This document shows, piece by piece, positions 26,322-33,617 of a stretch of 42,349 bases of DNA; positions within the stretch are counted from its first letter, which is position 1, and every line of letters begins with the position of its first letter. The translations under genes and the position numbers were made by a program. The stretch covers positions 1-42,349 of the forward strand of contig JANYJJ010000061.1 of assembly GCA_025358485.1 (NCBI GenBank), read 5' to 3'. The DNA comes from Burkholderiales bacterium (GTDB lineage: Bacteria; Pseudomonadota; Gammaproteobacteria; Burkholderiales; Burkholderiaceae_C). The notes beneath the pieces are model-generated. The model did not search any database and was not told the DNA's origin. It saw only the letters and a program-made list of their open reading frames with translations.

Positions 26322-26552
26322 ATGCAAATCAACACACTTTCTTTTCGTGCCGACGAGCAGCTCTTTGAGCAGACGCGTGCGTTGGCTAACGCCACCGGAC
26401 TGAAGAGTTCGGATTACATGCGCGATGCCGTTCGCGAAAAAAACGAGCGCGTGACCGCCCAGCGCATCGCCATGCTTTCTAAAGAGCTGGCAACAGACCA
26501 CCTCAACTTCAACGAGGCCATCGAAAGCTCGCTGGCGGACGGCCTTGAGTAA
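26322..26552 (+). CDS. Ribbon-helix-helix antitoxin
   Basis: The 76-residue protein has a CopG-like N terminus (INTLSFRADEQLFEQTRALA, then LKSSDYMRDAVREKN) and an acidic C-terminal half that would wrap the toxin. It overlaps the PemK/MazF-type toxin gene by 8 bp, the normal order for a type II pair. The antitoxin should bind its promoter and neutralise the toxin until degraded by Lon or Clp. It is divergent from the alpha-2-macroglobulin gene with 208 bp between the starts. Confidence 0.82.
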   Translation: MQINTLSFRADEQLFEQTRALANATGLKSSDYMRDAVREKNERVTAQRIAMLSKELATDHLNFNEAIESSLADGLE

Positions 26553-26907
26553 ATTGCTCCGCGGGCAGGTGTGGGAAGTTGACCTGGAGCCACAAACTCA
26601 CAAAGAAGAACCTGGTAAGCGCGGCCGCCCAGCCCTGGTGATTCAAACCGACGCCCTGAACGGCGCAGGTCATCCGACCACCATTGTTGTGATGGGCACA
26701 ACCCAGGTGCGGCGCGACAAAGATTACTTCCCACTTCGGGTGGCGCTGGTCAATCAGCCGGGCATGAGGCGAGACACCGACTTGCTGATAGACCAAATCC
26801 GCGCCATCTCGAACAATCGCTTCATGGGCACAAAGCCGTTGGCAACTTTGAGCACCAATCACTTGAAGCGAGTTGAAGAGGCTCTCAAGCTGCTGACGGG
26901 TCGCTGA
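26545..26907 (+). CDS. PemK/MazF-family mRNA interferase toxin
   Basis: MazF/PemK toxins cut mRNA at short sequences and stop growth. The 120-residue protein shows the family pattern: LRGQVWEVDLEP at the N terminus, KRGRPALVIQTD (strand 2 with the conserved Arg), TTIVVMGTT, then DLLIDQIRAIS and a C-terminal helix. It starts with TTG at 26545, overlapping the antitoxin stop by 8 bp; a weak start in an overlap keeps toxin below antitoxin. The gene looks intact. It ends 21 bp from the convergent M48 protease stop. Confidence 0.88.
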   Translation: MSKLLRGQVWEVDLEPQTHKEEPGKRGRPALVIQTDALNGAGHPTTIVVMGTTQVRRDKDYFPLRVALVNQPGMRRDTDLLIDQIRAISNNRFMGTKPLATLSTNHLKRVEEALKLLTGR

Positions 26908-26928
26908 TTGGCTGCGACGTTGAACCCG

Positions 26929-28545
26929 TCAACCCGCCCGCTGCTCCTCAGCACTCAAGCTCTTGCGCTGCGCCTCGATGTCGCGCAGGCGTGAGTCGAT
27001 GACCGAAGCTTCAATGAAGTCTGCGCCTGCGGCATTGGCGGTCCCGCGTCGGGCCAGGCGTTGACCGGCCTTCAGTCGGTCGATGGCACCGACCCAATCT
27101 CCCAACAAATAGCGCGCCTCGGCGTCGGCGCGCAAGGCGCGCAGTGGCTGACTCAGTGCGCCCCAGATTTGGCTGAGTGACGACCATGCTTCGGCGTCCT
27201 GACGGTTCACGGCCACCCAGGTTTGCAGTGCTTCGGCGGATCGGGTGAGGCGCGGCAAATTCACAGCAGGCGGCAGCCCTGCGCTCAGTGCGATGCGTGC
27301 ACTCATCAACAACATGGGCCGCGTGATTTGTGCGCCGTTTTGAGCCCCATACACCTCTTGCGCATACGGTTCCAACACCTCCACCGCGCGCGCGGAATTG
27401 CCGCGCTCGAGTTGCGACTGCGCATTCAACAGCGCCACGGCGCGTTCTGCGCGCACATCAGGCCGAGGGTTGAACTGAATCAATGTTTGCGCACGCAGCA
27501 AGGCTTTGTCGGCGCGCGCCCAATCACGCAGCAAGGTGGACGCGAGCGCGCTGGACGCAGCGTTGGACAGCTTTTCAGGCAGTGGCATGGCGCTGACGTC
27601 GGCATCGGTTGAGCTTTGAAACTGCACGTCCAAAGCTTGCCAGCGACGCAGCGCATCGACGCGTGTGTCCATCAGCACGCGAGCGCGGGCTTGCGCCAAG
27701 TTGTGCTCCAACACGCTGGGCGGCGGGGCCATCAAACTGACGCCCGCACGCGAGCGCGCTTCGCCGATGCGCTCCACCGTCAGCGGGTGACTGCGCAAAT
27801 ACGGAAAACCGCCGTTGTCGTTGAAGCGTGAAGAGGCGTCGAGTTTTTCAAACATCGCAGCCATGCCACCGGCACTGAAACCTGCGCCGGTCATGACTGC
27901 AAACCCGACCCGATCGGCCTCGCGTTCCATGTCGCGTGAGAAATTGAGTTGTCCTTGGATGGCCGCCGCTTGACTGCCGGTGATGACTGCATTGGCTGCA
28001 TCAACACTGCGGCTGCGGCTGGCCGCCAGCACGCCCAAAATCAAGGCCGCCGCACTGAGCAGCGACTGCTTCTTGCTGTTCGCAATGCTGCGCGCAATGT
28101 GGCGCTGCGTGACGTGCGACATCTCATGCGCCAGCACCGACGCCAGCTCGTCGCGCGTGGCCGTCATGGCCATCAAACCCAAGTGCACGCCGATGTAGCC
28201 GCCGGGCAGCGCGAAGGCGTTGACGCTGCGGTCGCGCACCAAAAATGGCTCCCAGGCAAAGCGCTGATCCACCTCGGCGGTGATGTCGCCGCGCTGCTTG
28301 GCAGAGGCCAACAGCGGCTGCCACAGCGACTGCAAATACTCCAGCAGGACGGGGTCGTCGATGTAGTCGGGGTCGCGGCGAATCTCGCGCATGATTTGGT
28401 CGCCCAGCTTGCGCTCAGTGCCCAAGTTGAAGTCGTCCGACGCGGTGTCGCCCAGCGCTGGCAAGTTGACTTGGGCCTGCGCGAGCGGGGTGATACTGCC
28501 AGCGAGCAAGGCACTGGCACACGCCACGCTGACGATGCGATGCAC
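26929..28545 (-). CDS. BepA-like M48 metalloprotease with TPR region
   Basis: BepA (YfgC) is a periplasmic Zn protease and chaperone for LptD and the BAM complex in outer membrane quality control. The 538-residue protein has a signal peptide ending AQA, the zinc site HEMSH (140-144) with E207 and D211 in EREAD, the conserved loop NAFALPGGYIGV (109-120) and a long helical C-terminal repeat region. I choose GTG at 28545 because it is preceded by AAAGG at 6 bases and gives a clean signal peptide; the longer frame to 28659 has an unlikely N terminus. It is divergent from moaC. Confidence 0.88.
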   Translation of the reverse strand: MHRIVSVACASALLAGSITPLAQAQVNLPALGDTASDDFNLGTERKLGDQIMREIRRDPDYIDDPVLLEYLQSLWQPLLASAKQRGDITAEVDQRFAWEPFLVRDRSVNAFALPGGYIGVHLGLMAMTATRDELASVLAHEMSHVTQRHIARSIANSKKQSLLSAAALILGVLAASRSRSVDAANAVITGSQAAAIQGQLNFSRDMEREADRVGFAVMTGAGFSAGGMAAMFEKLDASSRFNDNGGFPYLRSHPLTVERIGEARSRAGVSLMAPPPSVLEHNLAQARARVLMDTRVDALRRWQALDVQFQSSTDADVSAMPLPEKLSNAASSALASTLLRDWARADKALLRAQTLIQFNPRPDVRAERAVALLNAQSQLERGNSARAVEVLEPYAQEVYGAQNGAQITRPMLLMSARIALSAGLPPAVNLPRLTRSAEALQTWVAVNRQDAEAWSSLSQIWGALSQPLRALRADAEARYLLGDWVGAIDRLKAGQRLARRGTANAAGADFIEASVIDSRLRDIEAQRKSLSAEEQRAG

Positions 28546-28695
28546 AGAGCGCCTTTGAAAAAATGAGTGGGTCAAATGATGGCTTTCGGCAAGCAAAAAC
28601 GTCAGAGTCAACACAAGGGTGCGAGGTTCAACGGCAGCAGGTAAAGCGCCTGCTGGCATGATGCCACTCCCCTTGTTGCCAGATTGTTTCCAACC

Positions 28696-29199
28696 ATGAC
28701 AGCCGCTCCGACAGCTACCTCATTCACGCACTTCGACAGCACCGGCCAAGCTCACATGGTGGACGTGTCAGCCAAGGCCGAGACCCACCGCGTTGCGCGC
28801 GCCAGCGGCGTCATTCGCATGCTGCCCGCCACGCTGGCCTTGATTGCCAGCGGCAACGCCGTGAAGGGCGACGTGATTGGCGTGGCGCGCATCGCGGCCA
28901 TTCAAGCGGCCAAGCGCACCTCTGACTTGATCCCGCTGTGCCACCCGCTGCCCATCACGCGCGTGACGGTGGACTTCACGGTGGACGCCGCCACCAACGC
29001 TGTCACGTGCACCGCGCAAGTCGAAACTTTGGGGCGCACCGGCGTGGAAATGGAGGCGCTGACCGCCGTGCAAGTCGGCCTGCTCACGGTCTACGACATG
29101 TGCAAAGCGGTGGACCGGGGCATGGTCATGGGCGACATCCGCGTGCTGGAAAAGCACGGCGGCAAGTCGGGCGATTGGTCGGCCGCCTTAGGCGTGTAA
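28696..29199 (+). CDS. moaC: Cyclic pyranopterin monophosphate synthase
   Basis: MoaC converts the MoaA product, 3',8-cyclo-GTP, to cyclic pyranopterin monophosphate in molybdenum cofactor synthesis. The 167-residue protein has [14 protein letters not shown] (His and Cys of the active site), [13 protein letters not shown] and [14 protein letters not shown] at 28696 is chosen; a TTG four codons earlier is possible. No other moa gene is in the window. An 8-bp tandem repeat begins right after the stop. Confidence 0.95.
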   Translation: MTAAPTATSFTHFDSTGQAHMVDVSAKAETHRVARASGVIRMLPATLALIASGNAVKGDVIGVARIAAIQAAKRTSDLIPLCHPLPITRVTVDFTVDAATNAVTCTAQVETLGRTGVEMEALTAVQVGLLTVYDMCKAVDRGMVMGDIRVLEKHGGKSGDWSAALGV

Positions 29200-29200
29200 G

Positions 29201-29240
29201 GGTTTGAGGGCTTGAGGGCTTGAGGGCTTAAGGGCTTGAG
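29201..29240 (+). repeat. 8-bp tandem repeat, five copies
   Basis: Five units of GGCTTGAG, with variants GGTTTGAG and GGCTTAAG, fill the gap between moaC and the convergent NRAMP gene. The unit is not a multiple of three, and the repeat is outside coding sequence. Confidence 0.93.
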
Positions 29241-29249
29241 CGGCCAGCG

Positions 29250-30521
29250 TCAGCCCACCAGATCGCGCAACATCATGAACACCGCCGCGCCCACCAGCGC
29301 CACAGCGCCCCAGCCGAGCCAGCGTGTTTTGTGGCGCACCGGCAATGGCCCCATGACTTCCGGCTTGCTGGCCAGCAACATCATCGCCACCATGATGGGC
29401 ACCGCCACCACGCCGTTGACGATGGCGCTCCAGTACAAGGCTTTCATCGGATCGATGGGCGTGAAGTCCAAGCCCGTGCCCACCAAAGTTGCCACCGCAA
29501 TGATGGCGTAGAAGCCCTTGGCCTCGCGCCAGTGACGCTCCAGCCCTTCGGGCCAGCCAAAGGCCTCGGCCACGGCGTAAGCGGCTGACGACGCCAACAC
29601 CGGAACCGCGAGCAAACCGGTGGCGATGATGCCGAAGGCAAACAGCACAAAAGCGAAGTCACCCGCCAAGGGCCGCAGAGCCTGCGCCGCTTGACCTGCG
29701 CTTTGCACATCGGTCACGCCGCCGGCGTTCAGCACCAGTGCGCCCATGAGCATCACAAAAAACGCCACGCCGTTGGAAAACACCATGCCCACCACCGTGT
29801 CAAGCCGAATGCGGCGCTTGGCCTTGCGCAGAACGTGCGCGCTTTCTGTGCCGGGTGTGATGCCGTGCAATCGCAACTCTTCGACTTCTTGCGAGGCTTG
29901 CCAAAAAAACAAATACGGCGAAATGGTGGTGCCCAAAATCGCCACGATCATCATCCAAAAGGCGGGGCTGGGGATGATTTTGGGCACGAACAAATCGTGC
30001 AGCACCACCGCCCACGGAATGTTCACGGTGAAGGCCGCCGCCACATAAACAAACAAGGTGAGCGTCAGCCACTTCAAGATGGGAGCCAGACGCCGGTAGG
30101 GCACAAACACCTGCAGCAGCAACGTGACCACGCCGAGCAGCACCGAATGGAGGTGTTTGCTGCCGCCGACGATCAATTGCAAGGCTTCGCCCATGGCAGC
30201 CACGTCGGCGGCGATGTTGATGGTGTTGGCCAGCAGCAGCATGAACACCACCGCGTACAAAAACGGTCGCGGGGCATGCAAACGCAGGTTGCCCGCGATG
30301 CCACGACCCGACTGCCGCCCAATGCGCGCACTGACCAGCTGAATGCCGATCATGAAAGGCAAGGTCAGGAAGACCGTCCACAACACGCCTGTACCGAACT
30401 GCGCGCCCGCTTGGGTGTAGGTGGCAATGCCAGACGGATCGTCGTCGGCTGCCCCGGTGACGACACCCGGCCCGACGTGGCGCAAGAAGGAGGGGATGCG
30501 GCGCAGTTGTTTGGAAATCAT
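29250..30521 (-). CDS. NRAMP-family metal transporter, atypical site
   Basis: NRAMP proteins are proton-coupled divalent metal importers of the inner membrane. The 423-residue protein has about 11 helices and the fold's markers, but its metal site differs from MntH. Helix 1 reads DPSG (28-31) where Mn2+/Fe2+ transporters have DPGN, and helix 6 reads ISPYLFF (200-206) where they have MPH. The aspartate is kept; the Asn and Met ligands are replaced. This subgroup (ADDDPSGIATYTQAG start) is common in bacteria, but its substrate is not settled; Mg2+ is possible by analogy with NRAMP-related magnesium transporters. It is divergent from the Bug receptor gene (97 bp). Confidence 0.85.
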   Translation of the reverse strand: MISKQLRRIPSFLRHVGPGVVTGAADDDPSGIATYTQAGAQFGTGVLWTVFLTLPFMIGIQLVSARIGRQSGRGIAGNLRLHAPRPFLYAVVFMLLLANTINIAADVAAMGEALQLIVGGSKHLHSVLLGVVTLLLQVFVPYRRLAPILKWLTLTLFVYVAAAFTVNIPWAVVLHDLFVPKIIPSPAFWMMIVAILGTTISPYLFFWQASQEVEELRLHGITPGTESAHVLRKAKRRIRLDTVVGMVFSNGVAFFVMLMGALVLNAGGVTDVQSAGQAAQALRPLAGDFAFVLFAFGIIATGLLAVPVLASSAAYAVAEAFGWPEGLERHWREAKGFYAIIAVATLVGTGLDFTPIDPMKALYWSAIVNGVVAVPIMVAMMLLASKPEVMGPLPVRHKTRWLGWGAVALVGAAVFMMLRDLVG

Positions 30522-30618
30522 GGGCGGTGAGGGCGCAGCACGCGGTACAAAACAAGCTCACGCTACCATGCGCCGCGTAAGATTTAACCCCTGCCTTTTC
30601 AAGTCCGACGGAGCCTTC

Positions 30619-31620
30619 ATGAAGTCATATGCCCGTGTTTTTTCGCTGCGCTCGTGCGTGTCCACGCTGGCACTTTCAATGTGTGTTTTTATGGTGAACG
30701 TCGCGCGTGCACAAAGTGCATCGGCGTGGCCCGACAAGCCCGTGCGCATCGTCGTGCCTGCGCCCGCAGGCAGCTCGCTCGACATCATCGCCCGCACCTT
30801 GGCGGACAAACTGAAAGACAAATGGAAGCAGCCGCTGGTCGTTGACAACAAGGCCGGTGCGGGCGGCATGTTGGGCATAGACGTGGTGGCCAAGGCCGCG
30901 CCCGATGGCTACACCTTGGGCTTGGGCTTCAACGGCCCCATTGCCTTCGGCCCGCACATGTACAAAAAAATGCCGTACGCGCCGGGCAAAGACTTGTTGC
31001 CCATCGTGCTGACCACATCGCAACCCAATGTGTTGGCGGTGAATGCCAGCAACCCCGCCAACACGCTGCCTGAATTGGTGGCCTGGGCCAAGGCGCAGGG
31101 CAACAAACTCAGCTACGGCTCGGTGGGCAACGGCAGCTCGTCGCACCTGACGATGGCGCTGTTGGAAAGCGTGGCCGGGTTTGACGCGGTGCATGTGCCC
31201 TACAGCGGCTCACCGCCCGCCGCCACTTCACTCGCGGCCAATGAAACGCAAATGTTGTTCGCTGTTGCGCCGCCCTTGGTGCCGCTGATCCAAGGCAACC
31301 GCATCAAGCTGATTGCCGCCACCAGCTTGCAACGCACCGAAGGTCTGAAAAGCTTGCCAACCGTGGCCGAAACCTACCCAGGCTTTGAAGCGCTCGCGTG
31401 GAACGGCCTGTTCACCGCCGCAGGCACACCGCCCGAGTTGATTGCGCGTATCAATGCCGATGTGAACGCCGTGCTCAAAGACCCGTCCGTGCGCGACGCC
31501 ATGGTCAAGCAAGGTTTCATCATCGGCGGCGGCACCGCAGCCGAGTTCAAAACCTTCATCGACAGCGAAGGCAAACAGTGGGGCGCGATCATCAAGAAGG
31601 TCGGCATTTCGATTGATTGA
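30619..31620 (+). CDS. Bug/TctC-family periplasmic solute receptor
   Basis: This 333-residue protein belongs to the tripartite tricarboxylate transporter receptors, very numerous in Burkholderiales. It has a signal peptide ending ARA, then WPDKPVRIVVPAPAGSSLD, which holds the ligand-carboxylate loop, VVDNKAGAGGMLG, the conserved DGYTLGLG and VPYSGSPPA segments, and a C-terminal AEFKTFIDSE helix. It likely binds a carboxylate such as a di- or tricarboxylic acid; many are orphans, as here, with no tctA/tctB nearby. GGAG lies 6 bases before the ATG at 30619. An EamA permease gene follows 24 bp later. Confidence 0.92.
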   Translation: MKSYARVFSLRSCVSTLALSMCVFMVNVARAQSASAWPDKPVRIVVPAPAGSSLDIIARTLADKLKDKWKQPLVVDNKAGAGGMLGIDVVAKAAPDGYTLGLGFNGPIAFGPHMYKKMPYAPGKDLLPIVLTTSQPNVLAVNASNPANTLPELVAWAKAQGNKLSYGSVGNGSSSHLTMALLESVAGFDAVHVPYSGSPPAATSLAANETQMLFAVAPPLVPLIQGNRIKLIAATSLQRTEGLKSLPTVAETYPGFEALAWNGLFTAAGTPPELIARINADVNAVLKDPSVRDAMVKQGFIIGGGTAAEFKTFIDSEGKQWGAIIKKVGISID

Positions 31621-31644
31621 ATGTCGGCTTAGCACTCGCGTCGC

Positions 31645-32586
31645 GTGATCACCGGCACGCTGTTCGCGCTGGCCGCGGGCTGCATGTGGGGCTTGGTGTT
31701 TGTGGGGCCGCTGATGCTGCCCGACTACCCAGCCGCCATGCACACCTTCGGCCGCTACCTGGCCTTCGGCTTGATAGCACTGCCCTTGGCGTGGCTTGAC
31801 CGTGCCCGGCTGCGCGACCTCAGCCGCGCCGATTGGCTGGAGGCGCTGAAGCTCGCGCTGGTGGGCAACATCATTTACTACTTGTTCTTGTCCAGCGCCA
31901 TCCAGCGCGCCGGTGCGCCGCTGCCCACGGTCGTCATTGGCACACTGCCCGTGGTGATTGCGGTCGTGTCGAATTTGCGCGCTGCACAGCACCAGCAGCG
32001 CTTGCCGTGGCTGCGCATGCTGCCGTCCATGGGCTTGATCGCGGCGGGCATTGCGCTGGTGAATCAAGTTGAATTGACGGCCCTGCGCAGCGACGCAAAA
32101 GCCGACCTGACGCGCTATGCCTGGGGCGGTTTGTTGGCCGTCGGCGCCGTGGTGTGTTGGACGTGGTACCCCATACGCAACGCAGAGTGGCTGCGCGCAA
32201 ACGCAGACCGCAGCGCCACCACGTGGGCCACAGCCCAAGGCATTGCAACGCTCCCGTTGGCCCTGCTCGGCTACGCCGGTTTTTGGTTGTGGAACACGCT
32301 CAGCGGCGGCAGCTTCGACATGCCGCTCGGCCCGCGAGCCATGCAGTACATCGGCCTGATGTTTGCGTTGGGCTTCTTCGCCTCCTGGCTGGGCACCCTG
32401 TGCTGGAACGAAGCCAGCCAACGCCTGCCCAGCACCCTGAGCGGCCAACTCATCGTGTTTGAAACCTTGGCAGCGTTGTGCTTCGCATTCGCCCTGCGAG
32501 GCGCGTGGCCGCAGTGGCAAACGCTGATGGGTGCGGGGTTGTTGGTGGCCGGAGTGGTGTGGGCGTTGAGGGCCCAGCGCGGATAG
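31645..32586 (+). CDS. EamA/DMT-family permease
   Basis: The 313-residue protein has ten predicted helices in two EamA halves (ITGTLFALAAGCMWG at the start; FALGFFASWLGTLCWNEASQ in the second half). It belongs to the drug/metabolite transporter superfamily; the substrate is unknown. It starts with GTG at 31645 and lies 24 bp after the Bug receptor, so the two may share a transcript. It is not closely similar by eye to the EamA protein at 13.9 kb. A triple palindromic repeat follows within about 70 bp. Confidence 0.87.
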   Translation: MITGTLFALAAGCMWGLVFVGPLMLPDYPAAMHTFGRYLAFGLIALPLAWLDRARLRDLSRADWLEALKLALVGNIIYYLFLSSAIQRAGAPLPTVVIGTLPVVIAVVSNLRAAQHQQRLPWLRMLPSMGLIAAGIALVNQVELTALRSDAKADLTRYAWGGLLAVGAVVCWTWYPIRNAEWLRANADRSATTWATAQGIATLPLALLGYAGFWLWNTLSGGSFDMPLGPRAMQYIGLMFALGFFASWLGTLCWNEASQRLPSTLSGQLIVFETLAALCFAFALRGAWPQWQTLMGAGLLVAGVVWALRAQRG

Positions 32587-32649
32587 ATTCGTCGGTCAGG
32601 CAATAGACAGGAAGCGGCTTGCATCGACTCGTTCGGCTCGACGCGGACG

Positions 32650-32769
32650 ATCCTGCATTGACTCCCTCCCCTCGACGGGGAGGATCCTGCATTGCCCCCT
32701 CCCCTCGACGGGGAGGACCCCGCATTGACCCCCTCCCCTTGACGGGGAGGGTTGGGGAGAGGTGAAAAC
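32650..32769. repeat. Dispersed palindromic repeat, triple tandem
   Basis: Three copies of a roughly 33-bp unit (a CCTGCATTGAC-like spacer plus CCCTCCCCTCGACGGGGAGG or a variant) end in the family tail TTGGGGAGAGGTGAAAAC. The palindrome is the same as at 8.5 kb. No inverted partner arm is visible. Confidence 0.85.
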
Positions 32770-32793
32770 TTCGACCTGAGCCGGCGCCTCTTC

Positions 32794-32906
32794 AACCCCC
32801 TCACCCCCACCCCAAACGCCTTCGCCACCTTGAGGATGGCGGCAAAGCTGGATTCGCCTTCATGTTTCAACGCGCAGTACAGACTTTCGCAGTTCAACCC
32901 AGTGTT
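32794..32906 (-). pseudogene. Fragment of HigA-like antitoxin
   Basis: The minus strand reads CESLYCALKHEGESSFAAI then LKVAKAFGVGVRGL, matching the last third of the intact antitoxin at 38.5 kb (ESLYRALSQEGNPSFATVLK). No start or N-terminal part is present. The frame has no stop near the expected end; it runs on into the palindromic repeat. It is therefore a 3' relic, about 80% alike by eye to 38522-38616. Confidence 0.75.
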
Positions 32907-33092
32907 CGGGCGCTGACCCCGTGTGGGCGTTCGTTGTGGGAGCCCAGCGCGGTTGGCTAGCAGCAGCCGCGTTGGCAGTAATGGGCTTTGACTGATAAGT
33001 ACAAAGTCGGCGTCAGCTCCGCTTACGGTAGGAGGCACACTCGGGCGGCGTATTACGGTGGGCTCCAAGCTAAGCAGTAAAGCAGGTTGTCT
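32907..33092. other. Intergenic region before sensor operon
   Basis: I see no gene here. It must hold the promoter for the downstream sensory unit, but no clear -35/-10 pair stands out; a purine-rich GGTAGGAGG at 33029-33037 is too far from the ATG at 33093 to serve as its ribosome-binding site. Confidence 0.4.
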
Positions 33093-33599
33093 ATGTTCTA
33101 CGTCATCGATGCAAGCAACAGCGTGGTGGAAGTTGGCAGCGACTGGGACAGTTTTTTAACCAACAATGGCGGTGTTGCGCATGCCGAACGCAGTCGGGTG
33201 ATAGGCCAGCCCCTAGACCGTTTTTTAGCAGGCGACGCCACCAAGATGTTTGTGCGTGCTGCCCTGGACGCTGCACGCCTGTTTGGCCAAACCCGCGTGT
33301 TGCCTTACCGCTGTGACAGCCCGACAGAACGGCGCATGTTCGAAATGGTCATCTGCCCCGCCGACAGCGGCCATGTGAAGGTCGAACACCGGCTGGTAAG
33401 CAGTCAGGCGCGCCCCAACAGGCCCGCAGGTGCCGGTGATCGCCCCAATGCAGCGTCAACCGCTGGCTGGCGCTGCAGCCAGTGCTTGGCCGTGCGGCAC
33501 GCCGGGTCTGCCACCTGGCTAAGCGCCGACCTTGCTGGCGCAGGCGGCCCCCTGGCCCAAGATGTCTGCCCCAGCTGTGCCAGCATGCTGTTCACTTAA
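33093..33599 (+). CDS. PAS-like sensor with C-terminal zinc ribbon
   Basis: The 168-residue protein has an N-terminal PAS-like half (FYVIDASNSVVEVGSDWDSF, then VIGQPLDRFLAGDATKMFVR and YRCDSPTERRMFEM), a pattern of small ligand-sensing proteins in Proteobacteria, and a C-terminal pair of knuckles, CSQC and CPSC, likely a zinc ribbon. It has no output domain. It lies 18 bp before the CheB-CheR-kinase hybrid, so it probably feeds a signal to it; this is inference from context. CTA and TTA leucine codons appear here and in the next gene but are rare in flanking genes. A TTG two codons upstream could also start it. Confidence 0.7.
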   Translation: MFYVIDASNSVVEVGSDWDSFLTNNGGVAHAERSRVIGQPLDRFLAGDATKMFVRAALDAARLFGQTRVLPYRCDSPTERRMFEMVICPADSGHVKVEHRLVSSQARPNRPAGAGDRPNAASTAGWRCSQCLAVRHAGSATWLSADLAGAGGPLAQDVCPSCASMLFT

Positions 33600-33617
33600 A
33601 ACCTTAGCTGAACCCCT

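Noticed and set aside
32650..32769. A short CRISPR array
   Set aside because: The units are roughly 33 bp with near-identical spacers and the same palindrome as the dispersed repeats; no cas genes are present.
32271..33068. A 265-codon minus-strand frame between the EamA and PAS genes
   Set aside because: It joins the antitoxin fragment, translated palindromic repeats and the antisense of the EamA gene. Only the antitoxin part carries signal.
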